A stretch of DNA of 14,755 bases from Eubacterium sp. GTDB lineage: Bacteria; Bacillota; Clostridia; Lachnospirales; Lachnospiraceae. Below, piece after piece: positions 6,670 through 13,316 of this stretch (positions are counted from its first letter, which is position 1; each line of letters starts with the position of its first letter). Both the position numbers and the translations under genes were made by a program. The stretch spans positions 1-14,755 of the forward strand of contig JAILAS010000025.1 in the NCBI GenBank assembly GCA_024681495.1, written 5' to 3'. A model generated the notes under the pieces. The model saw nothing but the letters and a program-made list of their open reading frames with translations. It was not told the origin of the DNA and did no database searches.

Positions 6670-6804
6670 TTTTTATAGATTCCTCTCTTCTTAATCGTTT
6701 TAATTGGGCAGGTCCGCCGGACTCGCGGAGAGCTTTGGTTCGTCTCCCCCGTTCTTTCGCCGGACTGCGTTTTATGCAGGGCCGCTTCGCATGTCGTAAT
6801 TATA
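6670..6804 (-). promoter_or_regulatory. Promoter -10 and structured leader of the sulfate operon
   Basis: A perfect TATAAT (6799-6804, minus strand) lies about 130 nt before the sbp ATG. The -35 at 17-nt spacing is only a T-run (TTTTTT, 6822-6827). The leader is GC-rich and contains AGTCCGGCG twice, a self-pairing GTCC-GGC-GGAC element close to the second copy, and a possible GGGAG/CTCTC stem. A regulatory RNA or operator is possible. It does not match the cores I know for SAM, TPP, FMN, cobalamin, glycine, c-di-GMP or T-box leaders. Confidence 0.45.
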
Positions 6805-6903
6805 TGTTCGCGAGGGGGCTTAAAAAAGGGGCGTTCGTGAAATCGTTTTCACTTTACGGGCGTTACTGTAGATTTTGGGGGCAAAGCGGGATTTTGGACA
6901 TAG

Positions 6904-6927
6904 AAAAACCGCCGTATTCACGGCGGT
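6904..6927 (-). terminator. Intrinsic terminator of proC
   Basis: On the minus strand ACCGCCGT (6920-6927), a 4-nt loop, then ACGGCGGT (6908-6915) and TTTTT. This is a perfect 8-bp stem with a U-tract, 80 nt after the proC stop. It separates proC from the sulfate operon downstream. Confidence 0.92.
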
Positions 6928-7006
6928 CAATAGTGCGTTATGTCGCTTTTGTGAAAACGTTATCAGCCTGGTTTTTACTGGCTTTAGGCGTCTTCGGTCT
7001 GCGCTT

Positions 7007-7825
7007 TTACCTGCCCAGCTCGGCGGATCTGGCCGCGCAGGCCGCAATTGCCCTGTCCACGGTGTCGTAGATCCCGTCGCCCTCGAGGACCTTCACGGCC
7101 TCGATGGTGGTGCCTCCCGGCGTGCAGACCTTGTCGCAGAGCGCCGAAGGATCCGCCCCCGACTCGAGCACCGTTTTAGCTGCGCCCAGGACAGTCTGCG
7201 CGGCGAAGACCACGGAGTCCTCGCGGCTCATTCCCAGGTGCTCTCCTGCCTTGGCCATAGCGTCTATGAAAAGGTAGCCGTACGCTGGACCCGATCCGGA
7301 CACGCCGGTAACCGCATCGAACAGCTCCTCCTCCACCCAGCAGAACCTGCCGAGCATGGAGAAGACGGCCTCCACCGCCTGCTTATCACCGGCGGTGACA
7401 TTATTGCCGGCGCAGACGGCATTCATACCCTCACCCAGAGAGGAGGGCATGTTGGGCATGCAGCGCACGACCTTCGCGCCCGCGCCCAGGCCGCTCTCCG
7501 TCGAGGCGATTTTAAGGCCGGCAGCCGGCGTGACAACCAGCGCGCCGTCGGCCACATCGCCGCGGATCTCCTCTATTATCTCGGGATACATGTTGGGCTT
7601 AACCGTAAGGAAAAGGACGTCGGAGGCCTTCGCTACAGCCGAATTGTCGGGCGTAACGTTTACGCCCGACGCCTCCTTAAGCGCGTCGAGCTTCTCCGTG
7701 CTCCTGTTGGAAACCGTTATGAGCGCGGGATCCATGCCGCTCCCCACGAGGCCCTCGACCAGCGCCGTAGCCAGGTGCCCCGCGCCTATAAACCCGATCT
7801 TCAGATTGCAAACACTGTTTTCCAT
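7007..7825 (-). CDS. proC: Pyrroline-5-carboxylate reductase
   Basis: 272 residues, the usual ProC length. The enzyme reduces 1-pyrroline-5-carboxylate to L-proline with NAD(P)H in the cytoplasm, the last step of proline synthesis. The N-terminal Rossmann fold carries GFIGAGHLATALVEG (11-25) with the Gly-x-x-Gly-x-Gly dinucleotide loop. Further signatures are VSNRSTEKLD (38-47), VKPNMYPEI (75-83), RCMPNMPSSLGEGM (121-134), VSGSGPAYGYLF (175-186) and CTPGGTTIEAV (234-244), the ProC family pattern in the C-terminal helical dimerisation domain. The start at 7825 is fixed by AGGAGG nine to ten bases upstream. It stands alone: its own terminator follows, and the neighbouring EamA gene is divergent. 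No proA or proB is visible here. Confidence 0.95.
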   Translation of the reverse strand: MENSVCNLKIGFIGAGHLATALVEGLVGSGMDPALITVSNRSTEKLDALKEASGVNVTPDNSAVAKASDVLFLTVKPNMYPEIIEEIRGDVADGALVVTPAAGLKIASTESGLGAGAKVVRCMPNMPSSLGEGMNAVCAGNNVTAGDKQAVEAVFSMLGRFCWVEEELFDAVTGVSGSGPAYGYLFIDAMAKAGEHLGMSREDSVVFAAQTVLGAAKTVLESGADPSALCDKVCTPGGTTIEAVKVLEGDGIYDTVDRAIAACAARSAELGR

Positions 7826-8018
7826 GATATATCCTCCTGAGTTCTCTCTGTTTTATGTAAATCACGCCCCGGCAAATCGCGCGCACATCTCGTCCAAATC
7901 GTTTGACTATCAGGGCATTTTAAGTTATTGTATCTCTTTGGGTACGAAACCCGCAACCACTATTTTCGTCCGGGCGAAAACGCCCCGATCGGGAATCCTA
8001 CATATAAAAGGAACGCAC
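7826..8018. other. Divergent intergenic region proC / EamA
   Basis: 193 bp between divergent starts. It holds the EamA promoter (7903-7931) and, in that leader, two small hairpins: GGGT/ACCC around 7940-7953 and TTTTCG/CGAAAA (7963-7980), followed by CCCGATCGGG near 7984-7993. No convincing proC promoter was found. Confidence 0.4.
7903..7931 (+). promoter_or_regulatory. Promoter for the EamA gene
   Basis: TTGACT (7903-7908) and TATTGT (7926-7931) are exactly 17 nt apart. The predicted leader is about 80 nt. Confidence 0.6.
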
Positions 8019-8942
8019 ATGAAAAACAACACTCAGACCACGTCAATCAAACACTCGGCGATGATGCTGCTCACCTCGTTCATCTGGGGAACGACTTTCG
8101 TCGCGCAGTCCATCGCCTCGGACATATTGTCGCCCCTGGCGTACAACGCCACCAGGTCCGTTCTGGCATGCATCTTCCTGGGCATCGTGATCGCCATCCT
8201 CGACCGCACGCCCTACATCACGAAGAAGCCCGCCGACGCGAAGGAGCGCAGGTTCATCGTAAAGGGCGGAGTCATCTGCGGCCTTTTACTCACCGCCGCC
8301 ATCTTCTGCCAGCAATACGGCCTCGCCTACACCACGGCCGGCAAGTCCAGCTTCATAACCGCGTTCTACATCATCCTAGTGCCTGTGTTCGGAATCTTCC
8401 TTAAGAAAAGGACCACAGCCATCGTCAAGCTCAGCGTGGCAATCGCCCTGGTCGGCCTCTACCTGCTGTGCATAACCGACGAATTCTCCATAAACCACGG
8501 CGATTTCTTCATGCTGATCTGCGCGGTCATCTTCACCCTGCAGATAATGGCGGTGGACTACTTCTCCCCCGGCATCGACGGCATAAGGCTCTCGTTCGTG
8601 CAGTTTCTCACAGTCTCCGTGGTAAGCGGTGTGCTGTCGCTAATCTTCGAACAGCCCAGCCTCGGCTCCATCGTTGAGTGCGCCGGCCCCATCATCTACG
8701 CGGGCATCTTCTCGAGCGGCATCGCATACACGCTGCAGATCCTCGCCCAGCAGGGCCTCAACCCGACCGTGGCAGCGCTCCTCATGAGCATGGAGTCGCT
8801 CTTCGGCGCGGTGTCGAGCGCCATCGTGCTCGGCGAGAGGATGACAGGACGCGAGATCCTCGGCTCGGCTCTTATGTTTGCGGCCATCATATTGTCCCAG
8901 CTCCCGGTGGGCGCCCCGAAGGAGGCCACGGACCACGCATAG
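8019..8942 (+). CDS. EamA/DMT-family membrane transporter
   Basis: 307 residues with about ten hydrophobic segments in two homologous EamA halves (about 12-150 and 161-296). This is the drug/metabolite transporter superfamily arrangement, usually exporters of amino acids or other metabolites. Typical features are SFIWGTTFVAQ (20-30), GLAYTTAGKSSFI (101-113) at the end of the first half, and MSMESLFGAVSSAIVLGE (257-273) in the second half, with the conserved Glu of LGERMT at 273. The start at 8019 is preferred over upstream in-frame codons because AAGGAA (8008-8013) lies 5 nt before it, the promoter is at 7903-7931, and any longer version would run antisense into proC. The stop is UAG, and a strong terminator follows. 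The substrate cannot be told from sequence; a link to neighbouring proC is speculative. Confidence 0.88.
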   Translation: MKNNTQTTSIKHSAMMLLTSFIWGTTFVAQSIASDILSPLAYNATRSVLACIFLGIVIAILDRTPYITKKPADAKERRFIVKGGVICGLLLTAAIFCQQYGLAYTTAGKSSFITAFYIILVPVFGIFLKKRTTAIVKLSVAIALVGLYLLCITDEFSINHGDFFMLICAVIFTLQIMAVDYFSPGIDGIRLSFVQFLTVSVVSGVLSLIFEQPSLGSIVECAGPIIYAGIFSSGIAYTLQILAQQGLNPTVAALLMSMESLFGAVSSAIVLGERMTGREILGSALMFAAIILSQLPVGAPKEATDHA

Positions 8943-8980
8943 TCCGGGCCCCGTCACATACCTAAAATCCGGCAAATTCT

Positions 8981-8996
8981 CGGGCCGCCGGGCCCG
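8981..8996. repeat. 6-bp GC-rich inverted repeat after the EamA gene
   Basis: CGGGCC (8981-8986), a 4-nt loop, then GGCCCG (8991-8996), with no T-run. It lies just before the real terminator at 9004-9039 and may only be structure in the 3' untranslated region. Confidence 0.4.
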
Positions 8997-9003
8997 TACA
9001 CAG

Positions 9004-9039
9004 AAAAACCCCGAAGCATCTGCCTCGGGGTTATTTTTT
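9004..9039. terminator. Bidirectional intrinsic terminator
   Basis: AACCCCGA (9007-9014), a 10-nt loop, then TCGGGGTT (9025-9032) and ATTTTTT on the plus strand, with AAAAA before the stem giving a T-run on the minus strand. It ends the EamA transcript and probably also the convergent amino-acid ABC operon, whose last stop is at 9131. Confidence 0.9.
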
Positions 9040-9085
9040 CGTATCGGCCGCCAATCCGGCGCGCCTTAAGTTTTAAGTCCGGTCC

Positions 9086-9144
9086 GCGCGTTACGACACG
9101 GCCTGCGCTTTTTTATCCGGCCCGTGCGCCTTACAGCACGGCCT
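9086..9144. repeat. Imperfect 19-bp direct repeat at the end of the ATPase gene
   Basis: The segments 9086-9104 and 9126-9144 are identical at 16 of 19 positions and spaced by 40 bp. The second copy contains the stop codon and the last codons of the ATPase gene; the first lies just downstream of it on the minus strand. This suggests a small old duplication of the gene end. Confidence 0.5.
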
Positions 9145-9868
9145 TCAGGAACGCCTGGGTGCGCTCCTTCTTAGGATTATTAATGACCTCGTCGGGAGTG
9201 CCCTCCTCGTAGATCACGCCGTCGTAGACGAAGAGCACGCGGTCTGCCACCTCGCGGGCGAAGCCCATCTCGTGGGTCACGACCAGCATCGTCATTCCCT
9301 CGTCTGCCAGCTCACGCATAACGTTCAGAACCTCGCCGACCATCTCGGGATCGAGCGCGCTGGTGGGCTCGTCGAAGAGCATCACGTCGGGGTTCATCGC
9401 GAGCGAACGGGCGATGGCTACACGCTGTTTCTGTCCGCCGGAGAGGCTGGCGGGATAGGCGTTCGCCTTATCGGGGAGTCCTACTCTCTCGAGCAGCTCC
9501 ATCGCCTTGGCCTCGGCCTCCTGCCTGCTCATCAGCTTGTGGTTGATGGGCGCCAGGGTAATATTCTCCAGAACAGTGTAGTTCGGGAAAAGCTCGAACC
9601 TCTGGAAAACCATGCCGATCTTTCGGCGGATAAGGTCTATGTCCACCTTCGGGTCCGTGATGTCGGTGCCCTCGAAGGTGACGGTTCCCTTGGTCGGTTT
9701 CTCGAGGAGGTTGATTCCGCGAAGGAAGGTGGACTTTCCGCAGCCGGACGGGCCGATTATAGCCACCACTTCTCCCTTGGAGACGTCGAGGTCAATACCC
9801 TTTAAGACCTCGTTGTCGCCAAATGTTTTATGCATATCCTTTACGCTTATAAGCACATCATCGTTCAT
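9131..9868 (-). CDS. Amino-acid-type ABC importer, ATP-binding subunit (GlnQ/HisP class)
   Basis: 245 residues, the normal length for polar-amino-acid ABC ATPases, acting at the cytoplasmic face. Motifs: Walker A GPSGCGKST (39-47), Q-loop MVFQRFELFPNYTVLEN (86-102), signature LSGGQKQRVAIARSL (142-156), Walker B VMLFDEPTSALDPEM (162-176) and the switch region LVVTHEMGFAREVAD. In the Q-loop, QRFELF replaces the more common QQFNLF. The ATG at 9868 overlaps the end of the permease gene by 11 nt, and GAGG lies about 10 nt upstream, so translation is coupled. Last gene of the operon. The class is certain; the amino acid carried is not. Glutamine, cystine, arginine or other polar amino acids are all possible. 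Confidence 0.93.
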   Translation of the reverse strand: MNDDVLISVKDMHKTFGDNEVLKGIDLDVSKGEVVAIIGPSGCGKSTFLRGINLLEKPTKGTVTFEGTDITDPKVDIDLIRRKIGMVFQRFELFPNYTVLENITLAPINHKLMSRQEAEAKAMELLERVGLPDKANAYPASLSGGQKQRVAIARSLAMNPDVMLFDEPTSALDPEMVGEVLNVMRELADEGMTMLVVTHEMGFAREVADRVLFVYDGVIYEEGTPDEVINNPKKERTQAFLKAVL

Positions 9869-10544
9869 TGTTTCTCAGCCTCTGTTCAAACTTGTGGAGC
9901 ATTGCCTCCAGGAAAATAACCAAAACCAGGTAGATCGCGGCCACGCCGAAGAGCGGCATGAATGCGATATAGGTCTTGGACATGACAATATTGGCGGCCC
10001 TCGTGAGCTCGAAGAGACCGATGTATCCACTGATGGAGGTCTCCTTGAGGAGGGTTATAAACTCATTGCCCAGCGCGGGAAGCACGTTCTTCACCGCCTG
10101 CGGCAGAATGATCTTACGCATGGTCATGGAGTAGTTAAAGCCCAGCGACCTGCCGGCCTCGTACTGCCCCTCGTCCACGGACATGATACCCGAGCGGATG
10201 ATCTCTGCGATGTACGCGCCCGAATTGATGCCGAAGGCGACGATCGCTACGAAGATACCATTGTTCACCGAAACGAGGATGACGAAGTACATGATCATAA
10301 GCTGTACCATGGTCGGCGTTCCTCGAATCACGGTGAGGTACACGTGGCAGACGGCGTTCAGGAAATTCCAGCCGCCGCGCTTGTCGTGCGTAGAGCGAAC
10401 GATAGCAACCAAAAAGCCTATGATAAGGCCCAGGATGGTTGCGAAAAATGTGATGATAAGTGTGTTGCCCAGGCCCGAAAGGAACAGAGTGTATCTGTCC
10501 CCTTCGATAAAGCACTGGTAAAAATCGGATTTAAACTGTTCCAT
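9858..10544 (-). CDS. Amino-acid-type ABC importer, permease (HisM/GlnP class)
   Basis: 228 residues with about five membrane segments (about 21-50, 62-92, 97-117, 157-178, 193-215). Family motifs are the N-terminal GLGNTLIITFFATILGL (24-40), IRGTPTMVQL (73-82), INSGAYIAEIIRSGI (106-120) and the EAA loop EGQYEAGRSLGFNYSM (125-140) ending in ILPQAVKNVLPALGNEF (146-162). It presumably works as a homodimer, since only one permease gene is present. The start has AAGGAA a few bases upstream, 9 nt after the binding-protein gene. The 3' end overlaps the ATPase gene by 11 nt. Confidence 0.93.
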   Translation of the reverse strand: MEQFKSDFYQCFIEGDRYTLFLSGLGNTLIITFFATILGLIIGFLVAIVRSTHDKRGGWNFLNAVCHVYLTVIRGTPTMVQLMIMYFVILVSVNNGIFVAIVAFGINSGAYIAEIIRSGIMSVDEGQYEAGRSLGFNYSMTMRKIILPQAVKNVLPALGNEFITLLKETSISGYIGLFELTRAANIVMSKTYIAFMPLFGVAAIYLVLVIFLEAMLHKFEQRLRNNER

Positions 10545-10553
10545 TTAATTTCC

Positions 10554-11420
10554 TTACTGGTTTACGATAATAACCTGCTTGGTGGTGGTATAGGTGTCTG
10601 TGAAGTCTACGTTCTGAAGACGATCCTCGGTAACGGTCATGCCGGCCATACCGAAGTCTGCCTTGCCGGAGTTAACTGCTGCGATGATGGAATCGAACTC
10701 CATGTCAGAGATCTCGAGCTCGTAGCCGAGCTTGTCGCAGATGGCGGTGGCGATGTCCACGTCGATGCCGACGATGGCATTGATGTCGTCATAGTACTCG
10801 TAGGGCGGGAACTGTGCGTTCGTAGCCATGATGAGAGTGCCGTTGGAGTGGTCGGTTCCCTCGGGAGTCTCGTACTCGTAGCTGCCGGTGTCGTCGCCGA
10901 TGTAGTTGGCGATGATCTTATCTACGATTCCTTCCTCCTTGAGCTCGGCGAGCGCGCCGTTGAAGGCCTCGGTGAGGTCGGAATTGTCCTTGGAAATGCA
11001 GATTGCGTACTCCTCATCCGCGAAGGGCTCCTCGAGGATGGAAAGGGTCTCGTTCACCTTTACGAACTCGCCGGCGGGGTTTTCGTCGATGATGACGCAG
11101 TCAACCTTGCCTGCCAGAAGAGCCTGAACGGCGTCTGCGCCCTTGTTGAAACGCTCAACAACGGTGCCGGCATCGTCTCCCTCGTAATCCGAAGCGTAGA
11201 TGTCGCCGGTAGTTCCGAGCTGGACGCCAATGGTGCTGCCCTCGAGGTCGTCGATGCTGGTGATGGCACCCTCGGCCGCAGCCTCACCTGAGGCCTCGGC
11301 TGAAGCGGTTCCGGAGGCAGTAGCCTCTCCGCTGGCGTCGGACGAACCTGCGGAAGAGCCACAGGCTGCGAGGGAAATCGACATTCCCAGAATTAACATC
11401 ATAGATACTATCTTTTTCAT
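10554..11420 (-). CDS. Amino-acid-type binding lipoprotein with circularly permuted domain order
   Basis: 288 residues. The lipoprotein signal peptide ends in LAAC with Cys20, then a Gly/Ser/Ala/Glu linker (21-50). The sequence is clearly of the polar-amino-acid binding family, but the order is rotated. Residues 53-175 (TSIDDLEGSTIGVQLGTTGD, then CVIIDENPA and EEGIVDKIIANYIG) are normally the second half. Residues 194-287 (GTLIMATNAQFPPYEYY, VGIDVDIATAICDKLGYELE, FGMAGMTVTEDR, VDFTDTYTTTKQVIIV) are normally the first half. A linker of about 18 residues (176-193) joins the old C-terminus to the old N-terminus. The ligand-contact residues expected for the family are present (Arg267 in TEDR, Asp112 in IIDENPA). 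AAGGAGG precedes the ATG at 11420. It heads an intact three-gene importer operon, which argues for function. The ligand is unknown. Confidence 0.88.
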   Translation of the reverse strand: MKKIVSMMLILGMSISLAACGSSAGSSDASGEATASGTASAEASGEAAAEGAITSIDDLEGSTIGVQLGTTGDIYASDYEGDDAGTVVERFNKGADAVQALLAGKVDCVIIDENPAGEFVKVNETLSILEEPFADEEYAICISKDNSDLTEAFNGALAELKEEGIVDKIIANYIGDDTGSYEYETPEGTDHSNGTLIMATNAQFPPYEYYDDINAIVGIDVDIATAICDKLGYELEISDMEFDSIIAAVNSGKADFGMAGMTVTEDRLQNVDFTDTYTTTKQVIIVNQ

Positions 11421-11478
11421 TTCTTTTCCTCCTTATGCAACAATAGATTCTGGTATAAAGAACACATACACAAATATA

Positions 11479-11499
11479 GGCAACAGTCGCCCCGTTGCC
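11479..11499 (-). promoter_or_regulatory. Leader hairpin of the amino-acid ABC operon
   Basis: GGCAAC and GTTGCC (11479-11484 and 11494-11499) form a perfect 6-bp stem with a 9-nt loop in the predicted 85-nt leader. No T-run follows, so it could be an operator or an mRNA structure. Confidence 0.35.
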
Positions 11500-11511
11500 A
11501 ATACCGTTGAT

Positions 11512-11540
11512 ATACTAGCATTGCGACCGCATTTTGTCAA
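11512..11540 (-). promoter_or_regulatory. Strong promoter of the amino-acid ABC operon
   Basis: A perfect TTGACA (11535-11540) and TAGTAT (11512-11517) are 17 nt apart on the minus strand, with TGC directly before the -10 (extended -10). The leader is about 85 nt. Confidence 0.8.
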
Positions 11541-11607
11541 CAAAAGCGTCAGTTTATCCGCCGCTCGTCCCGCTTAATATCCCACGTTGATTAGACCGAT
11601 TGTGATG

Positions 11608-11636
11608 TTGATTATCGCAAATATATAATGTATAAT
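11608..11636 (+). promoter_or_regulatory. Promoter of the surface-protein gene
   Basis: TTGATT (11608-11613) and a perfect TATAAT (11631-11636) are 17 nt apart. A second TATAAT overlaps at 11624-11629 but lacks a spaced -35. The leader is about 35 nt. The promoter diverges from the ABC-operon promoter about 70 bp away. Confidence 0.75.
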
Positions 11637-11677
11637 TAACTAACTATAGTCGCACTTTCAGGGAGGAGGCTTGAATT

Positions 11678-13201
11678 ATGAAAAAATTCAGACATTTTTT
11701 ATGCGCATTTCTGTCACTTGTGATGGTTGTCACCCTTACGCCGGCAGCATTCTTCACCCCGCAGGAGACCTTCGCGGAGGCCACGGCCAGCTCGGACGCC
11801 GTCGAAACGAAGGACGTTTCGGTTTCTCCTATCGAGAAGAGCTCCACCGAATGGTCGCTATCACAGACTTCCATGACCATAACCGATTACGGCACCGAAT
11901 ATCAGCTCGTGATAGACTGTGACACATCCGTCTACAACAGCTATGATTTCTATGCCACTTCGAGCGACTCGAGCGTGGTATACACAGACGACGTATACCA
12001 GAATTCATCCGGGTCCTACTACGTATCCCTCTATAAGAGGGGAGTCGGAAACGCCAACATCACCGTCAGCGACTACGACGACAACTGCACCTGCGTCTGC
12101 AGCGTAACGGCCGAAGCGTCCGACGCCGTCCAGTGGTCCCTGAGCTCGTCGTCCATGTCCGTAGAGAACTATAACACCACCTATAAGCTCCGCATAAACT
12201 GCGACACGAGCTATTACGACACGGACGACTTCGATGTGTACTGCAATTCCTATGACATAGACATCGATCAATACTGGTACCCTTCAGAGGATTCCAGCGG
12301 ATATTACTACTCGTTCACCAAGCAGTCTGTCGGAACGGCGGTCATAACCGTGACCAACAACGCTGCCCCGGATGAAGCGGACGCGTCGCTCACGTGCACC
12401 GTCACATGTAAAGCGCTTCCTCTCACTCTTTCCACATCCTCTATCAAATTCAACAAGAGCAACTACGGCAATTACAGCTACGTGGACAACTACTACATGT
12501 ATTACAACGACTACAGCCTGGAAAGCGTGAAAAGCTCCAAGCCTTCAGTCGCCACCGTCTCTATGCTGTACGACAGCACATACGGCTACTACGTGTCCGT
12601 ATATGCCAAAAAGCCCGGCAAGACCACGCTCACGATAAAGGACAGCCTCGGGAGAAGCAAGACCGTCTCCGTTACCGTGGAGAAGAGCTACGTTAAGAAG
12701 AACCTGAAATACAACACCTCGGCATACTACGAATACGGCGAGAAATTCATGTATGTCTATTCCAAGCCCGGGGCAAAGGTCACCGTAAAACTGGACGGAA
12801 AGAAATACAAGAAGAAGGTCAACAGTTCCGGATACGCCAAGATAAAGGTCGGCACCAACCACAAATACAATAAGAAGTTCAAGGTAACCGCCAAATATCT
12901 CGGAGCCAAGGTTAAATACTCCGGACGCTCCACCACATACTCCTATGTATACTCAGTTTATACGCCGTCTTATTATTATTCTAAGTTCCTGCAGGTGACG
13001 GTTCGCTGGGTTCACAAGGGTGATGTCGTGTATGTCAAGTGCGGAGGAAAGACCTATTCAAAGAAAATTACCGAAGACGCGTCCTCCATATCGCTTACAT
13101 TTAAGCTCAAAAAATACATATACGACTATACATCGTTTAAGGTAACCATAAAGAACAAATACAAGCAAAAGCTTTACACCAACACCTATTATTACAGTTA
13201 A
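11678..13201 (+). CDS. Secreted Ig-like repeat protein with Lys/Tyr-rich C-terminus
   Basis: 507 residues; ATG 8 nt after GGAGGAGG. The Sec signal peptide covers about 1-34 (cleavage probably near TFAEA), with no lipobox, LPXTG or transmembrane anchor. Three related Ig-like (BIG2-style) repeats follow: about 59-146 (WSLSQTSMTI), 153-245 (WSLSSSSMSV) and 249-335 (LTLSTSSIKF, ending PGKTTLTIKDSLGRSKTVSV). Residues 337-507 are different: Lys and Tyr dominate, and there appear to be two further beta-rich units (KPGAKVTVKLDGKKYKKKV and KGDVVYVKCGGKTYSKKI). By hand count, residues 38-250 carry a net charge near -24 and 337-507 near +30. The first two repeats contain several Cys. The protein is likely exported and held at the cell surface, perhaps by the basic tail binding anionic wall polymers; this is inference. 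No enzymatic domain is seen, and specific function is unknown. A single-gene unit with its own promoter and terminator. Confidence 0.8.
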   Translation: MKKFRHFLCAFLSLVMVVTLTPAAFFTPQETFAEATASSDAVETKDVSVSPIEKSSTEWSLSQTSMTITDYGTEYQLVIDCDTSVYNSYDFYATSSDSSVVYTDDVYQNSSGSYYVSLYKRGVGNANITVSDYDDNCTCVCSVTAEASDAVQWSLSSSSMSVENYNTTYKLRINCDTSYYDTDDFDVYCNSYDIDIDQYWYPSEDSSGYYYSFTKQSVGTAVITVTNNAAPDEADASLTCTVTCKALPLTLSTSSIKFNKSNYGNYSYVDNYYMYYNDYSLESVKSSKPSVATVSMLYDSTYGYYVSVYAKKPGKTTLTIKDSLGRSKTVSVTVEKSYVKKNLKYNTSAYYEYGEKFMYVYSKPGAKVTVKLDGKKYKKKVNSSGYAKIKVGTNHKYNKKFKVTAKYLGAKVKYSGRSTTYSYVYSVYTPSYYYSKFLQVTVRWVHKGDVVYVKCGGKTYSKKITEDASSISLTFKLKKYIYDYTSFKVTIKNKYKQKLYTNTYYYS

Positions 13202-13208
13202 TGCAGTC

Positions 13209-13240
13209 AAAAGTCCCCCGCTTCAAAGCGGGGGACTTTT
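13209..13240. terminator. Strong bidirectional intrinsic terminator
   Basis: AGTCCCCCGC (13212-13221), a 6-nt loop, then GCGGGGGACT (13228-13237), with flanking AAA and TTT that extend the stem to 13 bp and give T-runs in both directions. It ends the surface-protein transcript 8 nt after its stop and probably also the convergent channel gene. Confidence 0.93.
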
Positions 13241-13316
13241 ATTATCGCCTCTGCTGTCCGGAGGGGCAATTCCTATTTTATTTCTTATGCCCCGGCGGGC
13301 AATTTGATTATTGTTT

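Noticed and set aside
6670..6804. A known riboswitch or T-box in the sbp leader
   Set aside because: I looked for SAM, TPP, FMN, cobalamin, glycine, c-di-GMP, c-di-AMP and T-box core sequences and found no convincing match, so only a generic leader is reported.
7356..8018. An N-terminal extension of the EamA gene in the same frame
   Set aside because: It would overlap proC in antisense. The promoter at 7903-7931, the Shine-Dalgarno at 8008-8013 and normal family length all point to the start at 8019.
9612..11291. A 559-codon open frame on the plus strand
   Set aside because: Antisense to the amino-acid ABC operon, whose three proteins have full family motifs. It has no ribosome site and no plausible domain.
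13263..13293. GGGGCA/TGCCCC inverted repeat as terminator of the channel gene
   Set aside because: The stem is only 6 bp with a 19-nt loop and no T-run; the strong hairpin at 13209-13240 is the better candidate.
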